NCBI GenBank assembly: GCA_964450795.1
Contig: CAYVDI010000029.1
Coordinates: forward strand, 1 to 11,535
Direction of reading: 5' to 3'
DNA: 11,535 bases
Source: JAGOTT01 sp964450795
Lineage (GTDB): Bacteria > Patescibacteriota > Minisyncoccia > Moranbacterales > UBA1568
Numbering within the stretch: the stretch's first letter is position 1; every line of letters begins with the position of its first letter. The notes below the pieces were generated by a model, which was not told the origin of the DNA, ran no database searches, and saw nothing but the letters and a program-made list of their open reading frames with translations. A program made the translations under genes and the position numbers. Shown here in pieces: positions 5,365 through 11,535 of this stretch.

Positions 5365-6441
5365 ATGCACCAGGACAAACGCGGACAATCGACAGAAGAT
5401 CTCTCCGAGCGGGGGGTAAGATTTTCCTTCTCGCAGTCGCTTAGGGATTTTCTCGAAGTTCTCTCACCGAGAACGAAGGAGATCGTATCTTCCCGTTTCG
5501 GGCTGTCCGGTGGAAAAGCGAAGACGCTTGAAGAAATCGGGAGGGAGTACGGCGTCACGCGCGAGCGCGTCCGGCAGATCCTTGCCAGCGCCTTTTCGAC
5601 CGTAAAGCAGCGTCGTGATAATCCGTCCTACATCGAGGCCGCTTCCAGGATCGAGAACGTTCTCAAGGAGCATAGCGGCATCCTTTCGTCGGATGATCTG
5701 TTCGCTTTCCTTTCAGGGGATGATCGGAAAGAACATGGCGCGCTCCGATTCTTTCTCGAATGCCTGAAATCAGTGAAGGAAGAGAGGGAAACCGAAAATC
5801 GGGTGTTGTCGTTCGCGGTTGCCGGATTTCCGTTTTCCGAATGGGATACGGTTATTTCGATCGCGGAGACCGTCCTTCGGGATGCCGGCACGGCGCTTGA
5901 GGCCGACGAGCTCCACAAGGGAGCGATGAAGCAGGGCCTTCAGGTTGATCGGAAGATATTCTTCGATTACCTCGCCGCATCTTCCGCGATCCAAAAGAAC
6001 GCGTTCGGAAGGTACGGTTTCTCCGATTCGAGCGAAGTGCGTCCGCGTGGGACCAGGGAGAAGGCGTATCTCGTCCTCAAGATGAACGGGAGCCCGCTTC
6101 ATTTCAAGGATATTGCGTCTCGGATAGACGAAATCGGTCTTCAGAAAAAGGGACGGAAGACGCATCCGCAGACGGTGCATAACGAGCTTATCAAGGACAA
6201 GAAATTCGTTCTCGTGGGACGGGGGCTTTATGCGCTCTCCGAATGGGGGTACAGCCGCGGGACCGTTCGGGAGGTTCTCGAGCAGATTCTCGGGAAAAGC
6301 CGGTCGCCGATGAAGCGGGATCGGATCCTCGACGAAGTTCTCCGGGTCCGGCAGGTGAAACGATCGACGATCGTCATCAACCTGAACACCTTTTTTGAAA
6401 AAGTCGGAAAAGACGAGTATACTGTGAAGGCACGGCGATAG
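5365..6441 (+). CDS. Sigma-70 region 4 / HARE-HTH domain regulator
   Basis: A 358-residue cytoplasmic protein, probably a transcription regulator. Residues 33-72 form a sigma-70 region 4 with the DNA-binding helix-turn-helix TLEEIGREYGVTRERVRQI (54-72), which in true sigma factors reads the -35 box. Region 2, needed for core binding and promoter melting, is absent, so this is not a complete sigma factor. A middle section (about 85-225) is helical with no clear match. Residues about 230-295 form a HARE-HTH domain (SPLHFKDIASRIDEIGL, then HPQTVHNELIKD and GRGLYALSEWG), the winged helix also found in the RNA polymerase delta subunit RpoE. A further winged-helix-like segment (about 300-355) closes the protein. 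It has its own promoter and structured leader and no Shine-Dalgarno site. Domain calls are firm; the target is unknown. Confidence 0.88.
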   Translation: MHQDKRGQSTEDLSERGVRFSFSQSLRDFLEVLSPRTKEIVSSRFGLSGGKAKTLEEIGREYGVTRERVRQILASAFSTVKQRRDNPSYIEAASRIENVLKEHSGILSSDDLFAFLSGDDRKEHGALRFFLECLKSVKEERETENRVLSFAVAGFPFSEWDTVISIAETVLRDAGTALEADELHKGAMKQGLQVDRKIFFDYLAASSAIQKNAFGRYGFSDSSEVRPRGTREKAYLVLKMNGSPLHFKDIASRIDEIGLQKKGRKTHPQTVHNELIKDKKFVLVGRGLYALSEWGYSRGTVREVLEQILGKSRSPMKRDRILDEVLRVRQVKRSTIVINLNTFFEKVGKDEYTVKARR

Positions 6442-6537
6442 AGGATTCCTTATTTCGGGTTTTCTCTCGGTCTGTTGAAATACGAAACTGATGGGTCGGT
6501 CTCTCGCGCAACGACGCGTCCGTTCCCTTGCACGTCC

Positions 6538-7526
6538 ATGGACATCATCCTCCTTTCCTTCGGGGATTTCTTTCGCGGAATACGCCAGGCGCTCTCGCTT
6601 TTGGGTGACGTCTGGTATTTTTTGTTTCCGCCCATCCTCTATCCGCTCTTCAAGACATTCTGGATGGATCATATCCAGCTCCGGTATGCCAGGACGCTTT
6701 CGTTCGTGCTTCTGGAAATCGTCCCGCCGAAGGAGATGGAAAAGAGTCCGAAGCCGATGGAATCGGTTTTTTCCGGGCTCGTGGGCGTCGCGAAGGGATT
6801 CAGCACGGTGGAGCTGTTCGTTCAGGGACAGTTTCCCGTATCGTTCTCGCTCGAGATCGTCAGCGAGGGCGGGGAAGTGCATTTCTATATCCGTACCCAG
6901 AAATCGTTCCGGAATCTCGTCGAGGCACATTTTTATGCGCAGTATCCGGACATGGAAATCACCGAGGTTCCGGATTATGTCACCAGGATCCCGAGCACCG
7001 TTCCGAACGGCGAGTGGGATCTTTGGGGGACCGACTTCAAGTTCACCAAGCCCGATCTGTATCCGATCCGCACGTATCCCGCGTTCGAAGAGGATGTCAC
7101 GGGAAAGATGATCGATCCGCTCGCGGGGCTCATCGAATCGATGGGGCGTCTCGCGCCCGGGCAGAACATCTGGTTCCAGATGATCATCGCTCCGGAAGAG
7201 GATGCCTGGTACAAGAAGGGTCAGGCGATCGTGGACGATTTTCTCGGGAAACCGAAGAAGGAATCGTCGGGAGGGATCCTCGCCATGGTGTGGCACGATT
7301 TCATCGATGTACTCTCGAACATCATTCCGGCATTCGTTTCGACGGCGACATTCTCGCCGTTCCAGAAGAAGGCGGAAGCGAAGCAGGAACAGCCTCTCGA
7401 GTTCCGGCTCTCTCCGGGGCAGAAGGAAGTGCTGAAGGCGCTCGAGCGCAATCTCGGGAAACAGATGTACAAGACGAAGATGCGCATGCTCTACGTGGGG
7501 AAGCGCGACGGGTTCGACAAGTCTTT
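6538..7526 (+). CDS. Secretion-type ATPase, N-terminal part (cut by gap)
   Basis: About 330 residues run from ATG 6538 into the gap. The N-terminus is hydrophobic (about residues 15-41, WYFLFPPILYPLFKTFW), a probable membrane anchor. A soluble section follows with EKSPKPMESVFSGLVG (68-83), an alpha/beta stretch with HFYIRTQKSFRNLVEAHFYA, and EWDLWGTDFKFTKPDLYPIR. From memory, this arrangement precedes the VirD4/TraD-like motor domain in a single protein in Patescibacteria, so I read it as the first part of the gene that resumes at 7628. The frame differs by one across the gap, which an arbitrary gap length allows. A TTG at 6475 opens the frame earlier, adding 21 unconserved residues; ATG 6538 is preferred although it has no Shine-Dalgarno site. 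Confidence 0.8.
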
Positions 7527-7626
7527 NNNNNNNNNNNNNNNNNNNNNNNNNNNNNNNNNNNNNNNNNNNNNNNNNNNNNNNNNNNNNNNNNNNNNNNNNN
7601 NNNNNNNNNNNNNNNNNNNNNNNNNN
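7527..7626. other. Assembly gap, 100 N
   Basis: Exactly 100 undetermined bases, a placeholder of unknown true length. The plus-strand reading frame is open on both sides but in different phases, so the real gap length is not a multiple of three plus one... the phase needed is simply not that of 100 if the two parts are one gene. Confidence 0.97.
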
Positions 7627-7627
7627 A

Positions 7628-9709
7628 CAGGATGACATCAGTTTCTTCGCGAGAACGAATTTCCGGAACCAGGACCGGATTTTCGGCATCAAGGCAGACG
7701 ATCGCCGGCGGCACATGTATGTGATCGGCAAGACCGGCATGGGAAAGACGAACCTCCTCGAGAATCTCGCCATCCAAGATATCAAGCATGGCAAGGGAGT
7801 CGCTTTCATCGATCCTCACGGCGATACGGCCGAAAAGCTTCTGAAAGCGATACCGGCGAACCGCATAAACGACGTCATTTATTTCAATCCGGCCGACCAG
7901 GAGCACCCTATCGCGTTCAACGTGATGGAGAAGGTCGGGCCGGAGCACCAGCATCTCGTCGCCTCCGGGCTGGTCGGAGTGTTCAAGAAGCTCTGGGCGG
8001 ATTCCTGGGGACCGCGGCTCGAATACATCCTCCGCAATGCCATCCTCGCGCTCCTCGAATATCCGGGATCGACCCTGCTCGGAGTCACCCGTATTCTTGT
8101 CGACAAGGATTACCGCGAGAAGGTCGTCGCGAAAGTGACGGATCCGGTCGTGCGCGCCTTCTGGGTGGACGAGTTCTCGAAGTGGAACGATCGCGTGCTT
8201 CAGGAAGTCATCTCGCCGATCCAGAACAAGGTCGGGCAGTTCCTCTCGACCTCGCTTATCCGAAACATCGTCGGTCAGACAACGTCGTCGTTCGACGTGC
8301 GTGACATCATGGACAAGAACAAGATCCTCATCATGAACCTTTCGAAGGGGCGGATCGGCGAGGATGCGAGCGCACTTATCGGCGCGATGATGATCACGAA
8401 GATCCAGCTCGCGGCGATGGAGCGGGTCGACATACCGGAGGACGAACGTCAGGACTTCTACCTCTATGTCGATGAGTTCCAGAACTTCGCGACGGAATCG
8501 TTCGCGAACATCCTGTCCGAAGCGCGGAAATACCGGCTCAACCTCATTCTTGCGAACCAATACATCACCCAGCTCGACGAGAAGGTTGCGGATGCGATCT
8601 TCGGTAATGCGGGGACGATCATTTCCTTCCGGGTGGGTGCGGCCGATGCGGAGCTTCTCGAGAAGGAATTCGATCCGGTGTTCCTCATGAACGATATCGT
8701 CAACCTGCCGAAATACAATATATACCTCAAGCTCATGATCGATGGGATCGCCGGGGACGCGTTTTCCGCGACCGTGCTCCCGCCGATTTCGCTCCAGGGG
8801 ACATCGGAGAACGAGGAAACCGTGATCCGTATTTCCCGCGAGCGCTATGCCTCGTCGAAGAAGGATGTCGAGGACAAGATCCGTCGGTGGAGCGGAATGC
8901 TTACCGAGGATGAGCGAGCGGAACTCCTTCGAAAAAAAGCGTCGACATTCGCGACGTCCCGCCAACCCGTGTCGACGGTTCCGGAGAAGCCGAAGAGGGC
9001 GCCGGTAGTTTCACGGCAAGAATCCGTTTCGAAGCCTTTGTCGACGGCGACTCCTGTTTTTGTGGCGGCCAAAACCGAGAAGAGAGTCGAGCCCGCTCCT
9101 GCTCCCGTTGATGCTCCGGTCGAACGCGGGGCTGAGCCGAGAATCGAGGCTCCGGTTCCGGTGGATATTCAGGAGGCGTCGACTCCTCATCCGGACGAAT
9201 CCGTACTTCAGGCCGAATTCGAACGGGCGTTATCCGCGGCGGAGCAGTCGGAAGAAGAGCCTGTCCACGAATCGTCGCAGTCAAACGACGAGCCGGCGCC
9301 GCTTGAGGTCATGGAGCCGGAGGAGCGACCGACGTATCCGGCGCTCTGTGACACGTGTGGAATGGAGATCCGTGTTCCGTTCCAGCCCGATGGAACGCGC
9401 CCGACTTTCTGCAAGGAATGTTTCAAAAGTCACCAGCGGGCCATGGCGCGGGGCAAGGAACAGCCGAAAGCCGACGGGTCCGGGGTGCCGCATCGATCGG
9501 GCAAGAAACCCCGTTTCCAGGGAAAATCCGCGTTTCCGAAACCTGCCAGGACATCGGAAGTCCGCGTGTATTCTTCCGAAGCCGCTCCGATGTCGCTTTC
9601 ACAGGTGTCTCTCGTGGCGCCGAAAAAATTCAAACCGCTCCGCGAGCGACCGAATCCGGATCTCGGTGCGGTCCGAGGCATATTGAGAAGCAGAAAAACC
9701 GAGAAATGA
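7628..9709 (+). CDS. VirD4/TraD-like (DUF87-type) ATPase with C-terminal zinc ribbon
   Basis: The frame is open from the gap edge to TGA 9707-9709, with 29 residues (including RNQDRIFGIKADDRRRH) before the ATG at 7715; these look conserved, so 7715 is probably not the start. Numbering from 7715, Walker A is GKTGMGKT (5-12), IDPHGD is at 32-37, Walker B is LYVDEFQNF with D253/E254, and a sensor-like NLILANQYITQL follows. This is a FtsK/HerA-superfamily motor of the type IV secretion coupling protein type, expected to pump DNA or protein at the membrane. Residues about 405-540 form a Pro/Ala/Glu-rich linker. C545-x2-C548-x17-C566-x2-C569 is a CxxC-x17-CxxC zinc ribbon, followed by a basic tail. 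No other secretion genes are in the window, so the substrate is unknown. Confidence 0.88.
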   Translation, partial: QDDISFFARTNFRNQDRIFGIKADDRRRHMYVIGKTGMGKTNLLENLAIQDIKHGKGVAFIDPHGDTAEKLLKAIPANRINDVIYFNPADQEHPIAFNVMEKVGPEHQHLVASGLVGVFKKLWADSWGPRLEYILRNAILALLEYPGSTLLGVTRILVDKDYREKVVAKVTDPVVRAFWVDEFSKWNDRVLQEVISPIQNKVGQFLSTSLIRNIVGQTTSSFDVRDIMDKNKILIMNLSKGRIGEDASALIGAMMITKIQLAAMERVDIPEDERQDFYLYVDEFQNFATESFANILSEARKYRLNLILANQYITQLDEKVADAIFGNAGTIISFRVGAADAELLEKEFDPVFLMNDIVNLPKYNIYLKLMIDGIAGDAFSATVLPPISLQGTSENEETVIRISRERYASSKKDVEDKIRRWSGMLTEDERAELLRKKASTFATSRQPVSTVPEKPKRAPVVSRQESVSKPLSTATPVFVAAKTEKRVEPAPAPVDAPVERGAEPRIEAPVPVDIQEASTPHPDESVLQAEFERALSAAEQSEEEPVHESSQSNDEPAPLEVMEPEERPTYPALCDTCGMEIRVPFQPDGTRPTFCKECFKSHQRAMARGKEQPKADGSGVPHRSGKKPRFQGKSAFPKPARTSEVRVYSSEAAPMSLSQVSLVAPKKFKPLRERPNPDLGAVRGILRSRKTEK

Positions 9710-9743
9710 AAGCGCTTCTTGCCGTGTATCGGCGGGAGAATTG

Positions 9744-9772
9744 TTGTTTCGGCTGAAATTTTCTGATATCAT
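9744..9772 (+). promoter_or_regulatory. Possible promoter of the small peptide / divIC cluster
   Basis: TTGTTT (9744-9749), 17 bases, then TATCAT (9767-9772, five of six to the -10 consensus). Transcription would start near 9779, only about 9 bases before the ATG at 9788, so the first message would be nearly leaderless. The -35 match is weak. Confidence 0.4.
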
Positions 9773-9787
9773 CATCACATACGGGCT

Positions 9788-9895
9788 ATGGAATTCCGAA
9801 AACGTCACAAGAAGCTGTATCTGTTCTGGGTGCTCTCCTCGTTCCTTGTCGTCTTTTCCATGGTCGCGTTCCTGCTCGCGCCGCTTTTCCGGTAG
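9788..9895 (+). CDS. 35-residue single-pass membrane peptide
   Basis: ATG 9788 to TAG 9893-9895 encodes 35 residues. A basic start, MEFRKRHKKLY, is followed by one hydrophobic helix of about 20 residues (LVVFSMVAFLLAPLF at its end) and a terminal arginine. The positive-inside pattern predicts a cytoplasmic N-terminus and one membrane span. There is no Shine-Dalgarno site, but a promoter-like element ends 15 bases upstream. The divIC-like gene starts 30 bases after its stop, so the two are probably co-transcribed. No family is recognised. Tiny one-helix proteins are easily missed, and this could also be a chance frame, though the charge layout and the position argue for a real gene. Confidence 0.5.
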   Translation: MEFRKRHKKLYLFWVLSSFLVVFSMVAFLLAPLFR

Positions 9896-9925
9896 GCGAG
9901 CGGGGGCGGTCCTCTCCTAGAAGAT

Positions 9926-10306
9926 ATGAAGAGAATTCCGGTGTTCGCGCGCTTTCTCATCGTCGCACTCGTCGTCGGCGTCATACTCGTACTCTCTTCC
10001 GCCTGGAAGGAAATGAAACGGTCGGATCGGATCGAAGACGAGGTGGCGAAGCTCCGTCAGGAGGCTGATCGCATACGGAACGAGAACCGTTCGATCAGCG
10101 AGAAGATCGCATATTTTTCCACATCTGATTTCGAGGAACGCGAGGCGAAGGAGAAACTCGGCATGAAAAACGGTGATGAGCAGATGGTCTCGGTGGAGGT
10201 CGGTTCCCTGAAATCGCCGTCATCCGGCACGGGGGATGATGCCCCGGTCGTTGTCTCCGATGAAGCGAATTACAGGAAGTGGATGCGGTATTTTTTTGGA
10301 AAATAG
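9926..10306 (+). CDS. Septum formation initiator, DivIC/FtsB family
   Basis: A 126-residue bitopic membrane protein of the DivIC/FtsB type, which with FtsL and FtsQ/DivIB links the division ring to septal peptidoglycan synthesis. A short basic N-terminus is followed by a transmembrane helix (about 8-26), a charged coiled coil (about 27-64, KLRQEADRIRNENRSISEKI), and the family's conserved end FEEREAKEKLGMKNGDEQMV (69-88). A Ser/Gly/Asp-rich linker and a basic tail (RKWMRYFFGK) close it. AGAAG lies just before the ATG with tight spacing, so the start signal is weak, but the domain begins in the right place. The length is near normal. It lies between a one-helix peptide gene and the parvulin gene (23 bases apart), a likely envelope operon. 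FtsB and DivIC cannot be told apart here. Confidence 0.85.
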   Translation: MKRIPVFARFLIVALVVGVILVLSSAWKEMKRSDRIEDEVAKLRQEADRIRNENRSISEKIAYFSTSDFEEREAKEKLGMKNGDEQMVSVEVGSLKSPSSGTGDDAPVVVSDEANYRKWMRYFFGK

Positions 10307-10329
10307 CAAACAAGTAACACGAAATTCGT

Positions 10330-11394
10330 ATGAATATGGAAACGGTCAGACGGTACTGGAACGAGTGGCAGGTCGGCTCATGGCTTCTTGGCATGGGAAG
10401 CGCGGCGGTGATAGCGGTGGTCGCCGGGCTTCTGTTCGCCTATATCCTTCCGTCATCCTGGACGATCACGGGGAAGGTCCGAGGCATGCTGCCGCTTCCG
10501 GTGGCGACGGTGAATTGGAAGAGCCCCGCCTCTTTTCATGATCTTTCCTCGAATCTCGCGTCGGTCCGCCGGTTCTATGAGACGCAGGATTTCGCCTCCA
10601 TAGGCATGCGTATCGACTTCACGACTCCCGATGGCCGGAAGCGTCTCAAGGTACGCGAGAAGGAGATATTGAACAAGATGATCGAGGATGAAGCGCTTCG
10701 GACGATTGCGGTTCGCGAGGGAATCCGTATCTCCGAGGCGGACGCCACGAAGGCGGTCGCCGAGCAATTGAAGCAGATGGGCGGCGAGGAACGGGGGGTG
10801 ACGGAGAAGCTCTCGCGTTTCTATGGCTGGAACCTTTCCGAATTCGAGGAAAAAGTCGTACTGCCAAGCCTGTACGAGGAGGAGCTCCGGAAGCGTTTCG
10901 AATCAGATGCGACGCAATTTGTCGAAGCGAAGACGAAGGCGGAGCAAGCCAAGAAACTTCTTGCCGATGGGCGAAGTTTCGCCGATGCGGCCAAGGAAGT
11001 CTCGGATGGGAAAACGGCGGACAAGGGTGGCGCCATGGGATGGTTTTCCTACGAGGACCTCATTCTCCCGCTTCAGGAGCCGGCGAAAGCGCAGAAAATC
11101 GGCGTGGCGGGTGACATCATCGAGAGCGCGCTCGGATTCCATGTTCTCCAGGTTGATGAGCGGAAGACCGAGAAGGGGAAGGAGTTTGTCCGGTTGAGCC
11201 AGATTTTCGTGGCGAAAAGGACGTTCGGGGATTGGCTTGCCGAAGAGATGAAGAACATGAATATCCATGTGCTCATGCCGGAATATCAGTGGAATAAGGA
11301 GACGGCCCGGGCTGAATTCCGTGATTCCGATCTCCGGGACTTTGAGAAGAATATCCTCGAGAAGTCGGAAGGGGACGCTTCGGTGGTGTTCTGA
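10330..11394 (+). CDS. Membrane-anchored parvulin-type peptidyl-prolyl isomerase (SurA/PrsA-like)
   Basis: A 354-residue protein with a transmembrane anchor (about 18-40, WLLGMGSAAVIAVVAGLLFA) and an extracytoplasmic remainder. Residues about 95-200 are helical and SurA/PrsA-N-like (KEILNKMIEDEALRTIAVRE, then EADATKAVAEQLKQMG). A parvulin domain follows: DGRSFADAAKEVS (about 213-225), GGAMGWF (233-239) and GFHVLQV (269-275). Such proteins help exported proteins fold by isomerising proline bonds. The first parvulin strand, normally like ArHILV, is not seen before the first helix. A similar segment, VRLSQIFVAK (287-296), comes after the last strand instead. A charged tail of about 55 residues ends the protein. 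No Shine-Dalgarno site is evident; ATG 10330 is chosen because it precedes the anchor with a basic lead. Confidence 0.88.
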   Translation: MNMETVRRYWNEWQVGSWLLGMGSAAVIAVVAGLLFAYILPSSWTITGKVRGMLPLPVATVNWKSPASFHDLSSNLASVRRFYETQDFASIGMRIDFTTPDGRKRLKVREKEILNKMIEDEALRTIAVREGIRISEADATKAVAEQLKQMGGEERGVTEKLSRFYGWNLSEFEEKVVLPSLYEEELRKRFESDATQFVEAKTKAEQAKKLLADGRSFADAAKEVSDGKTADKGGAMGWFSYEDLILPLQEPAKAQKIGVAGDIIESALGFHVLQVDERKTEKGKEFVRLSQIFVAKRTFGDWLAEEMKNMNIHVLMPEYQWNKETARAEFRDSDLRDFEKNILEKSEGDASVVF

Positions 11395-11436
11395 AAGATT
11401 TCGGATCGATATTTCGTACAACGAAAAGTAATCCAG

Positions 11437-11476
11437 TAAAATAGCAGGCTTTCCGGACCGAGCCGGTGCGGAAGCC
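11437..11476 (+). promoter_or_regulatory. -10-like box and long 5' hairpin before the last gene
   Basis: TAAAAT (11437-11442) resembles a -10 box; no good -35 is seen. A hairpin follows at once: GGCTT (11447-11451) pairs with AAGCC (11472-11476), CCG with CGG after a bulged T, and ACCG (11457-11460) with CGGT (11464-11467) around AGC. There is no T run after it, so it does not look like an ordinary terminator for the isomerase gene. It may be a stabilising 5' hairpin. Confidence 0.35.
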
Positions 11477-11489
11477 GTTTCGGGTCTCT

Positions 11490-11535
11490 ATGGAAAACCA
11501 AGAAAAAGAAATGTCGACCGGAGAAATCTCCCCGG
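11490..11535 (+). CDS. Start of an unidentified gene (cut by window end)
   Basis: An ATG at 11490 opens a frame that stays open to the window end, giving 15 complete residues (MENQEKEMSTGEISP). An in-frame ATG at 11511 could also be the start. The polar, glutamate-rich start fits a cytoplasmic protein, but too little is visible to name it. It has no Shine-Dalgarno site; a hairpin and a -10-like box precede it. It reads in the same direction as the isomerase gene, 95 bases downstream. Confidence 0.5.
   Translation, partial: MENQEKEMSTGEISP

Noticed and set aside
6475..6537. TTG start for the ATPase N-terminal part
   Set aside because: It adds 21 polar residues before a natural membrane-anchor start at ATG 6538 and has no ribosome binding site.
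5770..8965. Two very long minus-strand frames running through the second gap (679 and 547 codons)
   Set aside because: They are antisense to the regulator and the ATPase, are full of Arg/Leu/His/Asp, contain the Ns, and show no motifs. They mirror GC-biased third positions of the real genes.
9710..9740. GCCG/CGGC hairpin after the ATPase gene as a terminator
   Set aside because: Only four pairs and no following T run.
1..11535. Recoded genetic code (UGA as glycine)
   Set aside because: TGA ends dnaX, the ATPase and the isomerase exactly where the family lengths suggest, and no essential gene has in-frame TGA.
1..11535. CRISPR arrays, insertion sequences, prophage or integrase genes
   Set aside because: No spaced repeats, terminal inverted repeats, transposase or integrase motifs are visible in the readable sequence.

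Overview
The window looks like chromosomal DNA from a member of the Candidate Phyla Radiation (Patescibacteria). This rests on the gene content: a VirD4/TraD-like ATPase with a C-terminal CxxC-x17-CxxC zinc ribbon, a regulator joining sigma-70 region 4 to a HARE-HTH domain, a minimal DivIC/FtsB-like protein, a membrane-anchored parvulin protein and several tiny membrane proteins. TGA ends many clear genes, so the code is the standard one and not the recoded UGA=Gly code of Gracilibacteria/Absconditabacteria. Many start codons lack a recognisable Shine-Dalgarno sequence. The class or species cannot be fixed from the sequence alone.

Layout. Positions 1-401 (+) hold the 3' end of an unrecognised gene and a DUF167/YggU gene. 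Positions 398-2870 are all on the minus strand: dnaX, then tRNA-Gln with its own terminator, then a cold-shock gene with a consensus promoter and terminator, then two very small membrane-protein genes. Positions 3089-3928 (+) encode an unrecognised 279-residue protein that diverges from dnaX. A bidirectional terminator at 3975-3994 separates it from a minus-strand pair: the C-terminal half of a GtrA-like protein and a conserved protein with an internal duplication. From 5245 to the end everything is on the plus strand: the sigma-4/HARE regulator behind a structured leader, the large secretion-type ATPase, a 35-residue membrane peptide, a divIC-like gene, a parvulin-type isomerase, and the first codons of another gene. 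The roughly 300 bases at 5058-5364 without a gene hold a promoter, the structured leader and a short tandem repeat.

Two runs of exactly 100 N (4191-4290 and 7527-7626) are scaffold gaps whose length is probably a convention. The first joins two unrelated minus-strand proteins into one apparent reading frame. The second cuts what is probably a single ATPase gene, with the frame changing across it. Any protein translated through the Ns is an artefact.

Functionally this is a mix of housekeeping (replication clamp loader, tRNA, RNA chaperone, division, extracytoplasmic folding) and envelope-associated genes. I do not see a complete new multi-gene system. The points most worth a second look are an intrinsic terminator in the dnaX leader, the structured leader of the sigma-4/HARE regulator, the duplicated-domain protein with an AT-hook-like patch, an apparently permuted parvulin domain, and the split ATPase.
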